A DNA stretch of 49,819 nt from an uncultured beta proteobacterium. Lineage in GTDB: Bacteria; Pseudomonadota; Gammaproteobacteria; Burkholderiales; Burkholderiaceae. Below are positions 7,815 through 16,068 of the stretch, piece after piece. Location: positions 1 to 49,819 of the forward strand of contig CAISYI010000055.1 of NCBI GenBank assembly GCA_903889595.1, read 5' to 3'. The notes beneath the pieces are model-generated. The model searched no databases, was not told the origin of the DNA, and saw only the letters and a program-made list of their open reading frames with translations. Numbering within the stretch: the stretch's first letter is position 1; each line of letters starts with the position of its first letter. The translations under genes and the position numbers were made by a program.

Positions 7815-10145
7815 ATGAGTGATGACGATATCTTAGATGAGTTCATCATTGAAGCCAGAGAGATACTGGATCAATTAGATATTAACTTTGTTCATTTGGA
7901 AGAAAATCCAGATGATAAAAAGTTGATCAGTAATATTTTTAGGGCCATTCATACACTAAAAGGTAGTAGTGGTTTTTTTGCATTTAAGCGTCTCGAAAAG
8001 GTTTCACATGCAGGAGAAACCTTACTTGGAAAGATTCGAGATGGCTTATTGGTCTTAGATGTACAAAAAACAACTGTACTCCTTGCCACTTTAGATACTT
8101 TAAGACTGATTATTGAGTCTATCGAAAAAACGCATCAAGAACCAGAAGGTGATGATGGCCAGTTAATTAAGAATTTATTAGACCTTGCATCTGGTCAAAC
8201 GATTACTGGAGCTCCCGAGTCTTCCGAGCCGATATCAGAAAAGAGTTCACTCCCACAGACTGAGGAATCCCCGCTCATTCATCAAGACTCTATAGCGGCC
8301 TCTGCCAAAGACACTTTACCGAACGATTCGATAGATGAATTGACCGATTCACTTGACTCAGATACTGAAGAAACAGCCTTGATGGTTCAAGCTATAGAGG
8401 AATCGACAGATTATGTTTTTGCTGCAGAAACCGGTAAATCTTTGGAAGTTGCAGCTCCAGTCAAGGTAAGTTTAGATTTATTAGATAAGCTGATGAATTT
8501 AGTAAGTGAAATGGTTTTAGCTCGTAATCGATTGTTGCCATTTACAACGGAGTTCGGAGATCATCGATTTTCAAACACTGTGAGGACTATCGATTTATTG
8601 ACCCTTGAATTACAAGAGCGCATGATGAAAACGCGCATGCAACCTATCTCACAGATTTGGACAAAATTCCCCCGTCTAATAAGAGACGTATCAAATGAGT
8701 GTCATAAAAAGATTATTTTGATTCAGGAAGGCGCTGAGACAGAATTAGACCGAAGTCTATTGGATGCCATCCGTGATCCTTTGGTTCATATTATTCGCAA
8801 TAGTATTGATCATGGCATTGAAACCCCTGAAAACAGAATTGCCTCTGGTAAGCCCGAAGCGGGAAAGGTTCTTTTAAGAGCGACGCATGAAAATGGGATG
8901 GTAGTTATTGAAATTTCTGATGACGGTGCGGGAGTCGATTTTGACTCAGTTCGAAAAAAAGCTATTGAAAAAAATCTAGTGAATCTCCAGCAAGCTGAAA
9001 AATTAAATGATTTGCAATTGCTAGAGTTTATCTTTTTACCGGGTTTTTCTACCAAAGAAAAAATAACCAATTTATCAGGTCGTGGTGTAGGAATGGACGT
9101 TGTAAAAACCAATATTTCGAATATTGGTGGATCCATTGACATTGACTCTCCCCGAGGTAAAGGTACAACGATTCGATTAAAAATACCGCTTACCTTAGCC
9201 ATCATGCCAGCATTATTTGTGCGTTGCCAAGCTGAAAAATATGCAATACCGCAGAGTAGTATTTTAGAGATGGTTCGAATCGATTTAGCTAATGATAAAA
9301 AGGGTATCGAAGATTTTTATGGAACCCCTGTATTTCGGCTTAGGGATCAATTGGTGCCTTTAATTTTTCTTAATCACCAACTTCAATTTAATCATGATTT
9401 ACCTAACAAAGATGATGTGTTGAATATTGCTATCCTCCAGTCATCTGGTGTTCGATTTGGTTTGGTTGTTGATGAAGTATTAAATATGCAAGAAATCGTA
9501 GTCAAGCCGATGGGGCCATTATTGAAGGCGGTGCCAGATTTTGGTGGTGCCACTATCTTAGGTGATGGTCGAGTGGCGCTTATTTTAGATATTGATGGCA
9601 TTGCTTTGCAATCTGGTCTGGTGGCAAAAATTCAGTCAAGACCATTAAATGACTTTGTACCGACAATTCAAGAGACCGAAGAAGAAACCCCCATGTTGTT
9701 ATTTGAGTTACAGGGACTTGATCGATTAGCCATTCCCCTTGAATATGTGGAGCGCCTTGAGAATGTAATGCATTCTAAAGTTCAAAAAAATGGTGTTAAA
9801 AATGTTATCCAATACGGAAATCAAATTATGCAACTGCTTTATTTGGATGAGTATGTTGCTGGAGCTATGCCAATGGACCAAGATGCAGAAAGTCCTATTT
9901 CTGTGATTGTTCATTACGCGAAGGATTTACCCGTTGGCCTAGTCGTTAAGCAAGTGCATGACATAATTCATGTCCCCCAAAAGTTACATGATATTAGCCC
10001 ACCTCAAAAAGGTTTATTAGGTTGCGCGATTTTTAAAAATAATGTTATTAACATTATTGATATATATGAAGTTTTGATGATGAATCAATTAGGTGATCTG
10101 CAAAATCAATATCCTGGGGTTATTGAGATGAGTACTATTTCATGA
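7815..10145 (+). CDS. cheA: Chemotaxis-type histidine kinase CheA with two CheW-like domains
   Basis: CheA autophosphorylates and passes phosphate to response regulators. The 776 residues contain an Hpt domain with the phospho-acceptor His46 in AIHTLKGSSGF, and an acidic low-complexity linker (about 130-210) where a P2 regulator-docking domain would normally lie. A dimerisation helix pair follows (about 215-285). The ATPase has intact boxes: N (HIIRNSIDHGIE, 325), G1 (ISDDGAGVD, 367), F (LPGFSTKE, 408) and G2 (GRGVGMDVV, 422). One CheW-like domain (about 460-600) is followed by a second diverged one (about 620-770). No receiver domain is fused. The gene overlaps cheW by 4 bases. Confidence 0.94.
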   Translation: MSDDDILDEFIIEAREILDQLDINFVHLEENPDDKKLISNIFRAIHTLKGSSGFFAFKRLEKVSHAGETLLGKIRDGLLVLDVQKTTVLLATLDTLRLIIESIEKTHQEPEGDDGQLIKNLLDLASGQTITGAPESSEPISEKSSLPQTEESPLIHQDSIAASAKDTLPNDSIDELTDSLDSDTEETALMVQAIEESTDYVFAAETGKSLEVAAPVKVSLDLLDKLMNLVSEMVLARNRLLPFTTEFGDHRFSNTVRTIDLLTLELQERMMKTRMQPISQIWTKFPRLIRDVSNECHKKIILIQEGAETELDRSLLDAIRDPLVHIIRNSIDHGIETPENRIASGKPEAGKVLLRATHENGMVVIEISDDGAGVDFDSVRKKAIEKNLVNLQQAEKLNDLQLLEFIFLPGFSTKEKITNLSGRGVGMDVVKTNISNIGGSIDIDSPRGKGTTIRLKIPLTLAIMPALFVRCQAEKYAIPQSSILEMVRIDLANDKKGIEDFYGTPVFRLRDQLVPLIFLNHQLQFNHDLPNKDDVLNIAILQSSGVRFGLVVDEVLNMQEIVVKPMGPLLKAVPDFGGATILGDGRVALILDIDGIALQSGLVAKIQSRPLNDFVPTIQETEEETPMLLFELQGLDRLAIPLEYVERLENVMHSKVQKNGVKNVIQYGNQIMQLLYLDEYVAGAMPMDQDAESPISVIVHYAKDLPVGLVVKQVHDIIHVPQKLHDISPPQKGLLGCAIFKNNVINIIDIYEVLMMNQLGDLQNQYPGVIEMSTIS

Positions 10146-10600
10146 TGAATACCGATTACGCTACATTTTATGTTGATGGTTTGTTCTTTGGCATCACTGC
10201 TACAGATGTTTTAGAACTGAATAATAATTTAGAGGTAACTCCAGTTCCCAAAAGTCCCAATACCGTTAGAGGTATTATGAATTTACGTGGGCAATTGGTC
10301 CCAGCAATTGATATGTACGAGCGCTTGAACTTGTCAAAAAAGTCTAGTTTGCAAGAAATAATTAGTATTATTTTACAATGTGATGGCTTTTTAATTGCTT
10401 TACTAGTAGATGATGTAGGACCCATAATCTCCCTAGATGAATCCAGTTTTGAATTACCCCCAAGTAATTTTTCATTAGTCTCTCGAGAATTAGTTTTAGG
10501 TGTTCACAAATTACAAGAGCGTCTTATAATTATCCTTAATCCTAAAGGGATTGCCAATTTTTCTGGTATGAATAATAAGCAAAAATTACAAATTTCTTAA
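10142..10600 (+). CDS. cheW: CheW-like coupling protein
   Basis: This 152-residue protein would couple the transducer to CheA in a signalling array. It is one CheW domain, with TPVPKSPNTVRGIMNLRGQLVPAIDM near residue 35 split over the characteristic receptor-binding strands, and LLVDDVG near 85. The start overlaps the end of cheA (ATGA arrangement), so translation is coupled. A second ATG three bases later is equally possible. It lies 51 bases before cheB. Confidence 0.92.
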   Translation: MMNTDYATFYVDGLFFGITATDVLELNNNLEVTPVPKSPNTVRGIMNLRGQLVPAIDMYERLNLSKKSSLQEIISIILQCDGFLIALLVDDVGPIISLDESSFELPPSNFSLVSRELVLGVHKLQERLIIILNPKGIANFSGMNNKQKLQIS

Positions 10601-10651
10601 TATTGATATATTTTGAATTTAGTAAATTACAAAACTAATTAAGGATTTTCT

Positions 10652-11830
10652 TTGAGCAATAACTTAGCTTTTGAAAAAAAAATACGTGTCTTAATTGTTG
10701 AGGATTCAGCAATCATGCGTCGCTTGATCATGAATGCCTTATTGCGTCATCCTGACATAGAGGTTGTTGGGACAGCTGCCAACGGTGTTTTAGCGATTGA
10801 AGCAATAAAAAAAATTGATCCGGATATTATTACTCTTGACGTTGAAATGCCTGAAATGGACGGCCTTACAGCGCTTAAAGAAATCCGGAAGTTTAAACCA
10901 GCTTTACCAATTATCATGTTTAGCACCCAAACTCAACGGGGTGCGAAGGTCACGATGGAGGCTCTGACAAACGGAGCTAGTGACTATGTTGGCAAGCCCT
11001 CAAATGTTACAGATTTAGAGGCTGCCTATGCCGTATTAGAAAAGGATTTAATACCTAAGATTCGAAGTTTATGCTCCAAAGAAAACATGAACAAGGATCG
11101 AGCGCCTTCTTTGCAAGATCGTGGAAAAGCAAGACGTGAGCAACAAGCTATGTCGTCAGGCTTACCCTTGGAGAGTCCTAAAAAAGCAGCATCGGTCACT
11201 TTTTCCAGGGATTCCAACTCGATAGTGAAACGGCCCGTCAATAACACGAATTCCGCAGTTTACGCGGTGGTGATTGGTGTTTCGACAGGTGGGCCTGCCG
11301 CGTTAATGCGTTTTTTTGAACTTTTGAAAACACCCTTAAGAGTGCCAATTTTTATCGTTCAGCACATGCCCCCCAAATTTACAGAACTGCTAGCGGCAAG
11401 GTTAACTGAGGTTGGTACCACACCTGTAGCAGAGCCTTATGACGGCGAGGAAGCCTTGCCAGGCAGGGCATATATTGCACCTGGAGGATGGCATATGTGT
11501 GTTAAACAAAAAGGTGTAAAAGTCATCATGACATTAAATGAGGATCCTCCAGAAAATTCTTGTCGACCTGCAGTCGATGTCTTATTTCGCTCTGCAGCCA
11601 AAGTCTACGGTCAATCTTTGTTAGCTGTTGTGCTAACTGGAATGGGCTCTGACGGATTAAAAGGGGCTCAGGAAATTGTGAGTTCAAAAGGTACTGTTAT
11701 TGTGCAAGATAAGGAGACGAGTGTTATTTGGGGAATGCCTGGTGCTATTTCAGAGGCTGATTTAGCTGAAAAGGTATTACCTTTAGATCAAATACCAGAT
11801 GAGATTGTGTATCGGATGCAATTTAAATGA
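10652..11830 (+). CDS. cheB: CheB protein-glutamate methylesterase/deamidase
   Basis: CheB removes methyl groups from transducers to reset the array. The 392 residues comprise a receiver (about 10-125) with phospho-acceptor Asp63 in TLDVEMPEMDG and Lys115, a long linker (about 140-200), and a methylesterase domain. The catalytic triad is visible as Ser211 (GVSTGGP), His238 (QHMPP) and the Asp of LTGMGSDG. The start is TTG at 10652, supported by AAGGA 11 bases upstream. It overlaps cheR by 4 bases. Confidence 0.94.
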   Translation: MSNNLAFEKKIRVLIVEDSAIMRRLIMNALLRHPDIEVVGTAANGVLAIEAIKKIDPDIITLDVEMPEMDGLTALKEIRKFKPALPIIMFSTQTQRGAKVTMEALTNGASDYVGKPSNVTDLEAAYAVLEKDLIPKIRSLCSKENMNKDRAPSLQDRGKARREQQAMSSGLPLESPKKAASVTFSRDSNSIVKRPVNNTNSAVYAVVIGVSTGGPAALMRFFELLKTPLRVPIFIVQHMPPKFTELLAARLTEVGTTPVAEPYDGEEALPGRAYIAPGGWHMCVKQKGVKVIMTLNEDPPENSCRPAVDVLFRSAAKVYGQSLLAVVLTGMGSDGLKGAQEIVSSKGTVIVQDKETSVIWGMPGAISEADLAEKVLPLDQIPDEIVYRMQFK

Positions 11831-12663
11831 ATCCTGCATCACCAATCGCCGATGACGTTTATTTCGAGCATTTTTTCCGTTTATTAGAGAAAAATACGGG
11901 TATTGCTTTAGATATGAGTAAAGAATATCTAGTTTCTTCTAGACTTGTTTCATTGGCAAAAAAGTATGGCCACAGTAATTATGTTGAATTATTAAAGTAC
12001 TTGTTTTTAAATCCGCTGAATTCGATTCATCAGGAATGTTTTCAAGCAATGACCACTAATGAGACGATGTTCTTTAGAGATGGTTATCCATTTGAAGCGC
12101 TTAAAACTAGTATTTTGCCCAGGATTATTGATCAAAATAAAATTAGTAAAGAAATCTACATTTGGTGCGCCGCCTCATCGACGGGCCAAGAGCCATATAG
12201 TTTAGTGATGATGTTAAAAGAAAACTTTCCAGTGTTAAATAACTGGAATATTCATATTAAAGCAACCGATTTATCATTAGCGGCAATCGAAAAAAGTAGA
12301 TCTGGAATTTACAACCAATCAGAAATTCAGCGCGGCTTAACCGAATCTCAAATTAACCGTTATTTTATGAAACTACCCAATGGACATTTTAAATTAACGG
12401 ATGACATTAAAAAATATGTGAAATTTGATTGTATGAATTTAGTAGATGATTGGCCTATTCTTCCAAAATTCGATTTGATTCTTTTACGTAATGTCATGAT
12501 TTACTTTAATCAGAACACGAAGCTGAATATTTTAAAAAAAATGCATCATCAACTCTCAGGAAAAGGTTCTGTATTGATGCTGGGTTCATCAGAGTCTATT
12601 TTGTACGAAGAGACTTTTCAAGTTGTGCAATTAGATCGTGTCTCCTATTATTTAAAAAAATAA
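11827..12663 (+). CDS. cheR: CheR chemoreceptor glutamate methyltransferase
   Basis: CheR transfers methyl groups from S-adenosylmethionine to transducer glutamates, opposing CheB. The 278-residue protein has the N-terminal helical domain ending in MTTNETMFFRD. The methyltransferase core has WCAASSTGQEPYS as the cofactor loop, and RNVMIYF near residue 220. Length and motifs are normal for the family. The 4-base overlap with cheB and the 16-base gap to the next gene place it in one transcription unit. Because the transducer lacks a tethering pentapeptide, methylation would rely on direct docking. Confidence 0.94.
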   Translation: MNPASPIADDVYFEHFFRLLEKNTGIALDMSKEYLVSSRLVSLAKKYGHSNYVELLKYLFLNPLNSIHQECFQAMTTNETMFFRDGYPFEALKTSILPRIIDQNKISKEIYIWCAASSTGQEPYSLVMMLKENFPVLNNWNIHIKATDLSLAAIEKSRSGIYNQSEIQRGLTESQINRYFMKLPNGHFKLTDDIKKYVKFDCMNLVDDWPILPKFDLILLRNVMIYFNQNTKLNILKKMHHQLSGKGSVLMLGSSESILYEETFQVVQLDRVSYYLKK

Positions 12664-12679
12664 AGAAAGCTCTTCCACC

Positions 12680-13819
12680 ATGACTGAGAATGAATCTTCA
12701 TCAAATTTTCAATTAAGTACCATTTCAGCGGAAATGCTTGAGTTAGCTAAAACAATGAAAGTTTTAGTAGTTGACGACAGTCGTACGCTGCGTCGACTTT
12801 TAATGAGAGAACTCAATCAAATAGGTATTACGAATATCTTAGAAGCGGCTGATGGTCTTGAAGCTGTTGAGAAAGTAAAAGGGGAGGCTTTCGATTTGAT
12901 GTTACTCGATATGGAGATGCCTGAATTAGATGGTTTGGGTGCTCTGAGAGTCATTAAATCCACACCGGAACTTAAATATCTGCCAGTGATTATTGTTTCT
13001 GCGGCAGAACAATTTGAAAAGACAGTTGAATGTATTCAGATTGGTGCAGAAGATTATTTACCTAAACCATTTAATCCTGTTTTATTAAGAGCCCGTGTCT
13101 TTTCTTCATTAGAAAAGAAACGTCTGCGAGATGTTGATCGTGATCGCATTCTTCAACTGCAACATGAAAAAGAGTTATTGAACATTGAGCAGATGAAAAC
13201 TGAAAAGCTGATGTTAAATATTTTGCCGAGACCCATTGCGGAACGTTTAAAAAAAGGGGAGTCAAATATAGCTGGTTCATATCCTGAGGCAACTATTTTA
13301 TTTAGTGATTTGGTAGGTTTTACGAAAATGTCTGCTGGTAAAACCGCGTCAGAACTAGTGAAGTTATTGAACGATTTATTTACAAGGTTTGATAAGCGCG
13401 CGGAAGACTTGGGGATTGAAAAAATTAAGACCATTGGTGATGCTTATATGGCAGTTGGTGGTCTACCTATTCCAAGGTCAGATCATGCAGATATTGTTGC
13501 CCAAATGGCTTTAGGGATGTTTGATGATTTAAAAGACTTTAACGCCAGTAATCAACTTGAAGTGAATATGCGAATTGGCATTAACTCTGGCCCAGTGGTT
13601 GCTGGTGTGATTGGTTTTACAAAATTCTCCTACGACTTATGGGGTAATACTGTGAATACTGCTAGTCGGATGGAGTCGACGGCTGAAAATGGTCGAATTC
13701 AGGTCAGTGCTATGGCTCACGTTTTTCTGGAGACAAACTTTCATACGGAACTACGTGGCTTAATCGAATGTAAAGGGCTTGGAGAAATTCAAACTTACTA
13801 TTTAAATGCGAAGAAATAG
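12680..13819 (+). CDS. Response regulator: receiver domain fused to class III adenylate cyclase
   Basis: The 379-residue protein has an N-terminal receiver (about 25-140) with Asp32-Asp33, phospho-acceptor Asp77 in LLDMEMPELDG, Ser107 and Lys129, all expected for phosphorylation. A charged helical linker (about 143-185) leads to a class III cyclase (about 200-379). Metal-binding Asp210 (LFSDLVGFT) and Asp254 (TIGDAY) are present. Lys250 and Asp319 occupy the positions that select ATP. The transition-state pair Asn326 and Arg330 (NTVNTASR) is intact. I therefore predict an active adenylate cyclase controlled by CheA phosphorylation. It is the last gene of the operon. No separate CheY is encoded here. 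Confidence 0.92.
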   Translation: MTENESSSNFQLSTISAEMLELAKTMKVLVVDDSRTLRRLLMRELNQIGITNILEAADGLEAVEKVKGEAFDLMLLDMEMPELDGLGALRVIKSTPELKYLPVIIVSAAEQFEKTVECIQIGAEDYLPKPFNPVLLRARVFSSLEKKRLRDVDRDRILQLQHEKELLNIEQMKTEKLMLNILPRPIAERLKKGESNIAGSYPEATILFSDLVGFTKMSAGKTASELVKLLNDLFTRFDKRAEDLGIEKIKTIGDAYMAVGGLPIPRSDHADIVAQMALGMFDDLKDFNASNQLEVNMRIGINSGPVVAGVIGFTKFSYDLWGNTVNTASRMESTAENGRIQVSAMAHVFLETNFHTELRGLIECKGLGEIQTYYLNAKK

Positions 13820-13842
13820 GTTTAGGTTGTTGGAAAGTTAGA

Positions 13843-13887
13843 AAAAATTGTTGGTTCTAAAAGAATTCATTTCAACAATTTTTGACA
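13843..13887 (+). terminator. Candidate terminator of the chemosensory operon
   Basis: AAAAATTGTTG (13843-13853) and CAACAATTTTT (13873-13883) form an 11-bp A+T-rich stem with a 19-base loop, ending in T residues. It lies 24 bases after the cyclase stop. Stem stability is modest, so this is a candidate only. Confidence 0.5.
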
Positions 13888-13981
13888 AAAACACATCGTT
13901 TTATGTCAAGATTTTTTCTACAAAAATTACTAATGACCAATTCCTTTTTTTTTAAAAATACTAAATTTGTATATGGTATTT

Positions 13982-14017
13982 TTGTAACATTTATGTAATT
14001 TAAAACAACTATATTAT
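13982..14017 (+). promoter_or_regulatory. Pho-box-like promoter of the phosphate transporter gene
   Basis: TTGTAAC-ATTT-ATGTAAT (13982-13999) has the two 7-base direct repeats at 11-base period typical of PhoB sites. Ten bases later comes TATATTAT (14010-14017), a good -10 box, with no clear -35 box. That spacing is the one used by PhoB-activated promoters. The start codon of pit, with AAGGAG before it, follows at 14043. Confidence 0.5.
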
Positions 14018-14042
14018 AAAAGTACAATTAAAGGAGATTTAC

Positions 14043-15671
14043 ATGACTACAGCCTCAGTTGATGGTAAACACCATAGTGACTATGCGCGTCCTAATTTAA
14101 ACGCTAAGCCTAACATTCTTACCATTATCCTTTTCATTGGTTTATTAGTAGCAGGTTTGTTGTACTCTGCTTTTAGTATTTCTGATGACGTCACTGCAAC
14201 CAATCATGGAGTACCTGTAACAAACTGGGTTCCATTTATTCTGTTAGGCGTAGCACTTTTAATTGCCCTAGCGTTTGAATTTGTCAACGGCTTTCATGAC
14301 ACAGCTAATGCTGTGGCAACAGTGATTTATACCAATGCTTTACCTGCTAATTTTGCGGTCATTTGGTCAGGCTTCTTTAATTTCTTAGGAGTTCTTTTTT
14401 CAAGTGGTGCAGTTGCTTTCGGTATTATTTCTTTGTTACCTGTTGAGTTGATTCTCCAAGTTGGTTCTTCTTCAGGTTTTGCAATGGTTTTTGCCCTTTT
14501 AATTGCTGCAATTATTTGGAACCTCGGCACTTGGTGGTTGGGTTTGCCGGCATCTTCTTCGCACACGCTTATTGGTTCGATTATTGGTGTTGGTGTTGCG
14601 AATGCGCTGATGCACGGTCGTGATGCAACGAGCGGTGTAGATTGGAGTCAAGCTTCTAAAGTTGGATACTCTCTTTTGTTATCCCCACTCATCGGTTTTT
14701 GTGCTGCAGCACTTTTGTTATACGCAATGAAAGTTGTAGTTAAGAATAAGGATTTATTTTCAGAACCTAAAAAAGGTAAGGCGCCTCCTGCTTGGATTCG
14801 TGGCTTGTTGATTTTGACTTGTACTGGCGTTTCATTTGCTCATGGCTCAAATGATGGTCAAAAAGGAATGGGTTTAATTATGTTGATCCTAATTGGTTGT
14901 GTGCCAACTGCTTATGCTTTAAATTCAGCGATGACACAAGATCAATCGGCAGCTTTCGTAGCTTTGTCTGAGAAAACATCTGCACAATTAACAAGTATTG
15001 CTCCACCAGTTGCACCTTCTGCAAAGATGGACAGTCGTGAAGTACTTTCTGACTATGTTCGTACTAAAGAAATGAATCCAAATGTTGTTCCAGCTCTTGG
15101 TGCAATTGCCGGTTCAATTGGTCAGCAAGTAAAAGAAAGCGGTTCGATCGCTGGTTTGCCAACGGACGCTGTTTCTAATGTCAGAAATGATATGTACTTA
15201 GCATCTGAGTCTATCAAGATTTTGGAAAAGAAAAAAGAATTAGACAAGCTCGATAAAGAATTTGTCGGCGATTTAAAAGCATTCAAATCACAGACTGATA
15301 CAGCAACAAAATTCATTCCAACCTGGGTGAAGGTTGCTGTAGCGATTGCGCTTGGACTCGGTACGATGGTAGGTTGGAAGCGTATCGTTATTACAGTTGG
15401 TGAAAAGATTGGTAAGACGCATTTAACATACGGTCAAGGTGCTTCTGCTGAGTTAGTCGCGATGTGTACGATTTTTGCTGCTGACCACTACGGTCTACCA
15501 GTTTCAACTACCCAAGTTTTATCTTCTGGTGTGGCTGGTACGATGGTTGCTAATGGGTCAGGTATGCAAGCAAGTACGATTCGTAGTTTAGCTCTTGCAT
15601 GGCTCTTAACTTTACCTGTAGCAATGTGCTTGTCTGCGATGCTCTTCTTTCTATTTAGCCAAATTTTTTGA
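14043..15671 (+). CDS. pit: PiT family low-affinity inorganic phosphate transporter
   Basis: PiT carriers import metal-phosphate or sodium/proton-coupled phosphate across the inner membrane. The 542 residues show the duplicated signature: FEFVNGFHDTANAVATVIY near residue 80, and SFAHGSNDGQKGMG near 265. About ten hydrophobic segments surround a central hydrophilic insertion (about 300-420) rich in charged residues, which makes it longer than E. coli PitA. A strong Shine-Dalgarno site precedes the ATG. The gene is monocistronic, between the Pho-box-like promoter and a strong terminator. Confidence 0.94.
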   Translation: MTTASVDGKHHSDYARPNLNAKPNILTIILFIGLLVAGLLYSAFSISDDVTATNHGVPVTNWVPFILLGVALLIALAFEFVNGFHDTANAVATVIYTNALPANFAVIWSGFFNFLGVLFSSGAVAFGIISLLPVELILQVGSSSGFAMVFALLIAAIIWNLGTWWLGLPASSSHTLIGSIIGVGVANALMHGRDATSGVDWSQASKVGYSLLLSPLIGFCAAALLLYAMKVVVKNKDLFSEPKKGKAPPAWIRGLLILTCTGVSFAHGSNDGQKGMGLIMLILIGCVPTAYALNSAMTQDQSAAFVALSEKTSAQLTSIAPPVAPSAKMDSREVLSDYVRTKEMNPNVVPALGAIAGSIGQQVKESGSIAGLPTDAVSNVRNDMYLASESIKILEKKKELDKLDKEFVGDLKAFKSQTDTATKFIPTWVKVAVAIALGLGTMVGWKRIVITVGEKIGKTHLTYGQGASAELVAMCTIFAADHYGLPVSTTQVLSSGVAGTMVANGSGMQASTIRSLALAWLLTLPVAMCLSAMLFFLFSQIF

Positions 15672-15690
15672 TTAGTTTCACTTAAAAGAG

Positions 15691-15720
15691 AAACCGCCAT
15701 TTTTATTTGGCGGTTTTTTT
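15691..15720 (+). terminator. Intrinsic terminator of pit
   Basis: AAACCGCCA (15691-15699) pairs with TGGCGGTTT (15708-15716) and is followed by a T run. It begins about 20 bases after the pit stop codon. Confidence 0.92.
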
Positions 15721-15820
15721 ATTAGGAAAAACCCTAAAAATGACAATTTTGAAATAAATCTTTCATCAATTTAGTCTATAAATAATAAATTATCTATTCT
15801 TTAACAAGAAAGGGAACACC

Positions 15821-15991
15821 ATGTCACACGCACAAGACGCAAAAACAATCAGTGATGAGCACCATGAGTTACAGTATGTGGCGACGAAGTATAGTTGCAC
15901 GATTGACCAGGTGAAACAAGCTAAAAAGGATGCAGGAACTAATGAGCGTCAAGCTGTATATGTTGCTCTTGAAAAGATTTTAGCGAAGTAA
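15821..15991 (+). CDS. Small DUF3606-like protein
   Basis: An open frame of 56 residues starts at an ATG preceded by AAAGGGAA at a good distance. The sequence (YVATKYSCTIDQVKQAKK, then NERQAVYVALEKIL) has the two-helix pattern of the small DUF3606 family, whose members have no established function. It is soluble, charged and stands alone between the pit terminator and the converging ATPase gene. The family assignment is from memory of the motif pattern. Confidence 0.7.
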   Translation: MSHAQDAKTISDEHHELQYVATKYSCTIDQVKQAKKDAGTNERQAVYVALEKILAK

Positions 15992-16068
15992 TCAAGCCTT
16001 CTAGCTATAACTTTAAACGTTGTAGTTAGTGTTTTTTGAGATTGATATAGTTTCAGTATTAATCTAGA

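Noticed and set aside
8810-9205. Long minus-strand frame (131 codons) inside cheA
   Set aside because: It is a shadow of the clearly coding plus-strand CheA ATPase domain and resembles no protein I know.
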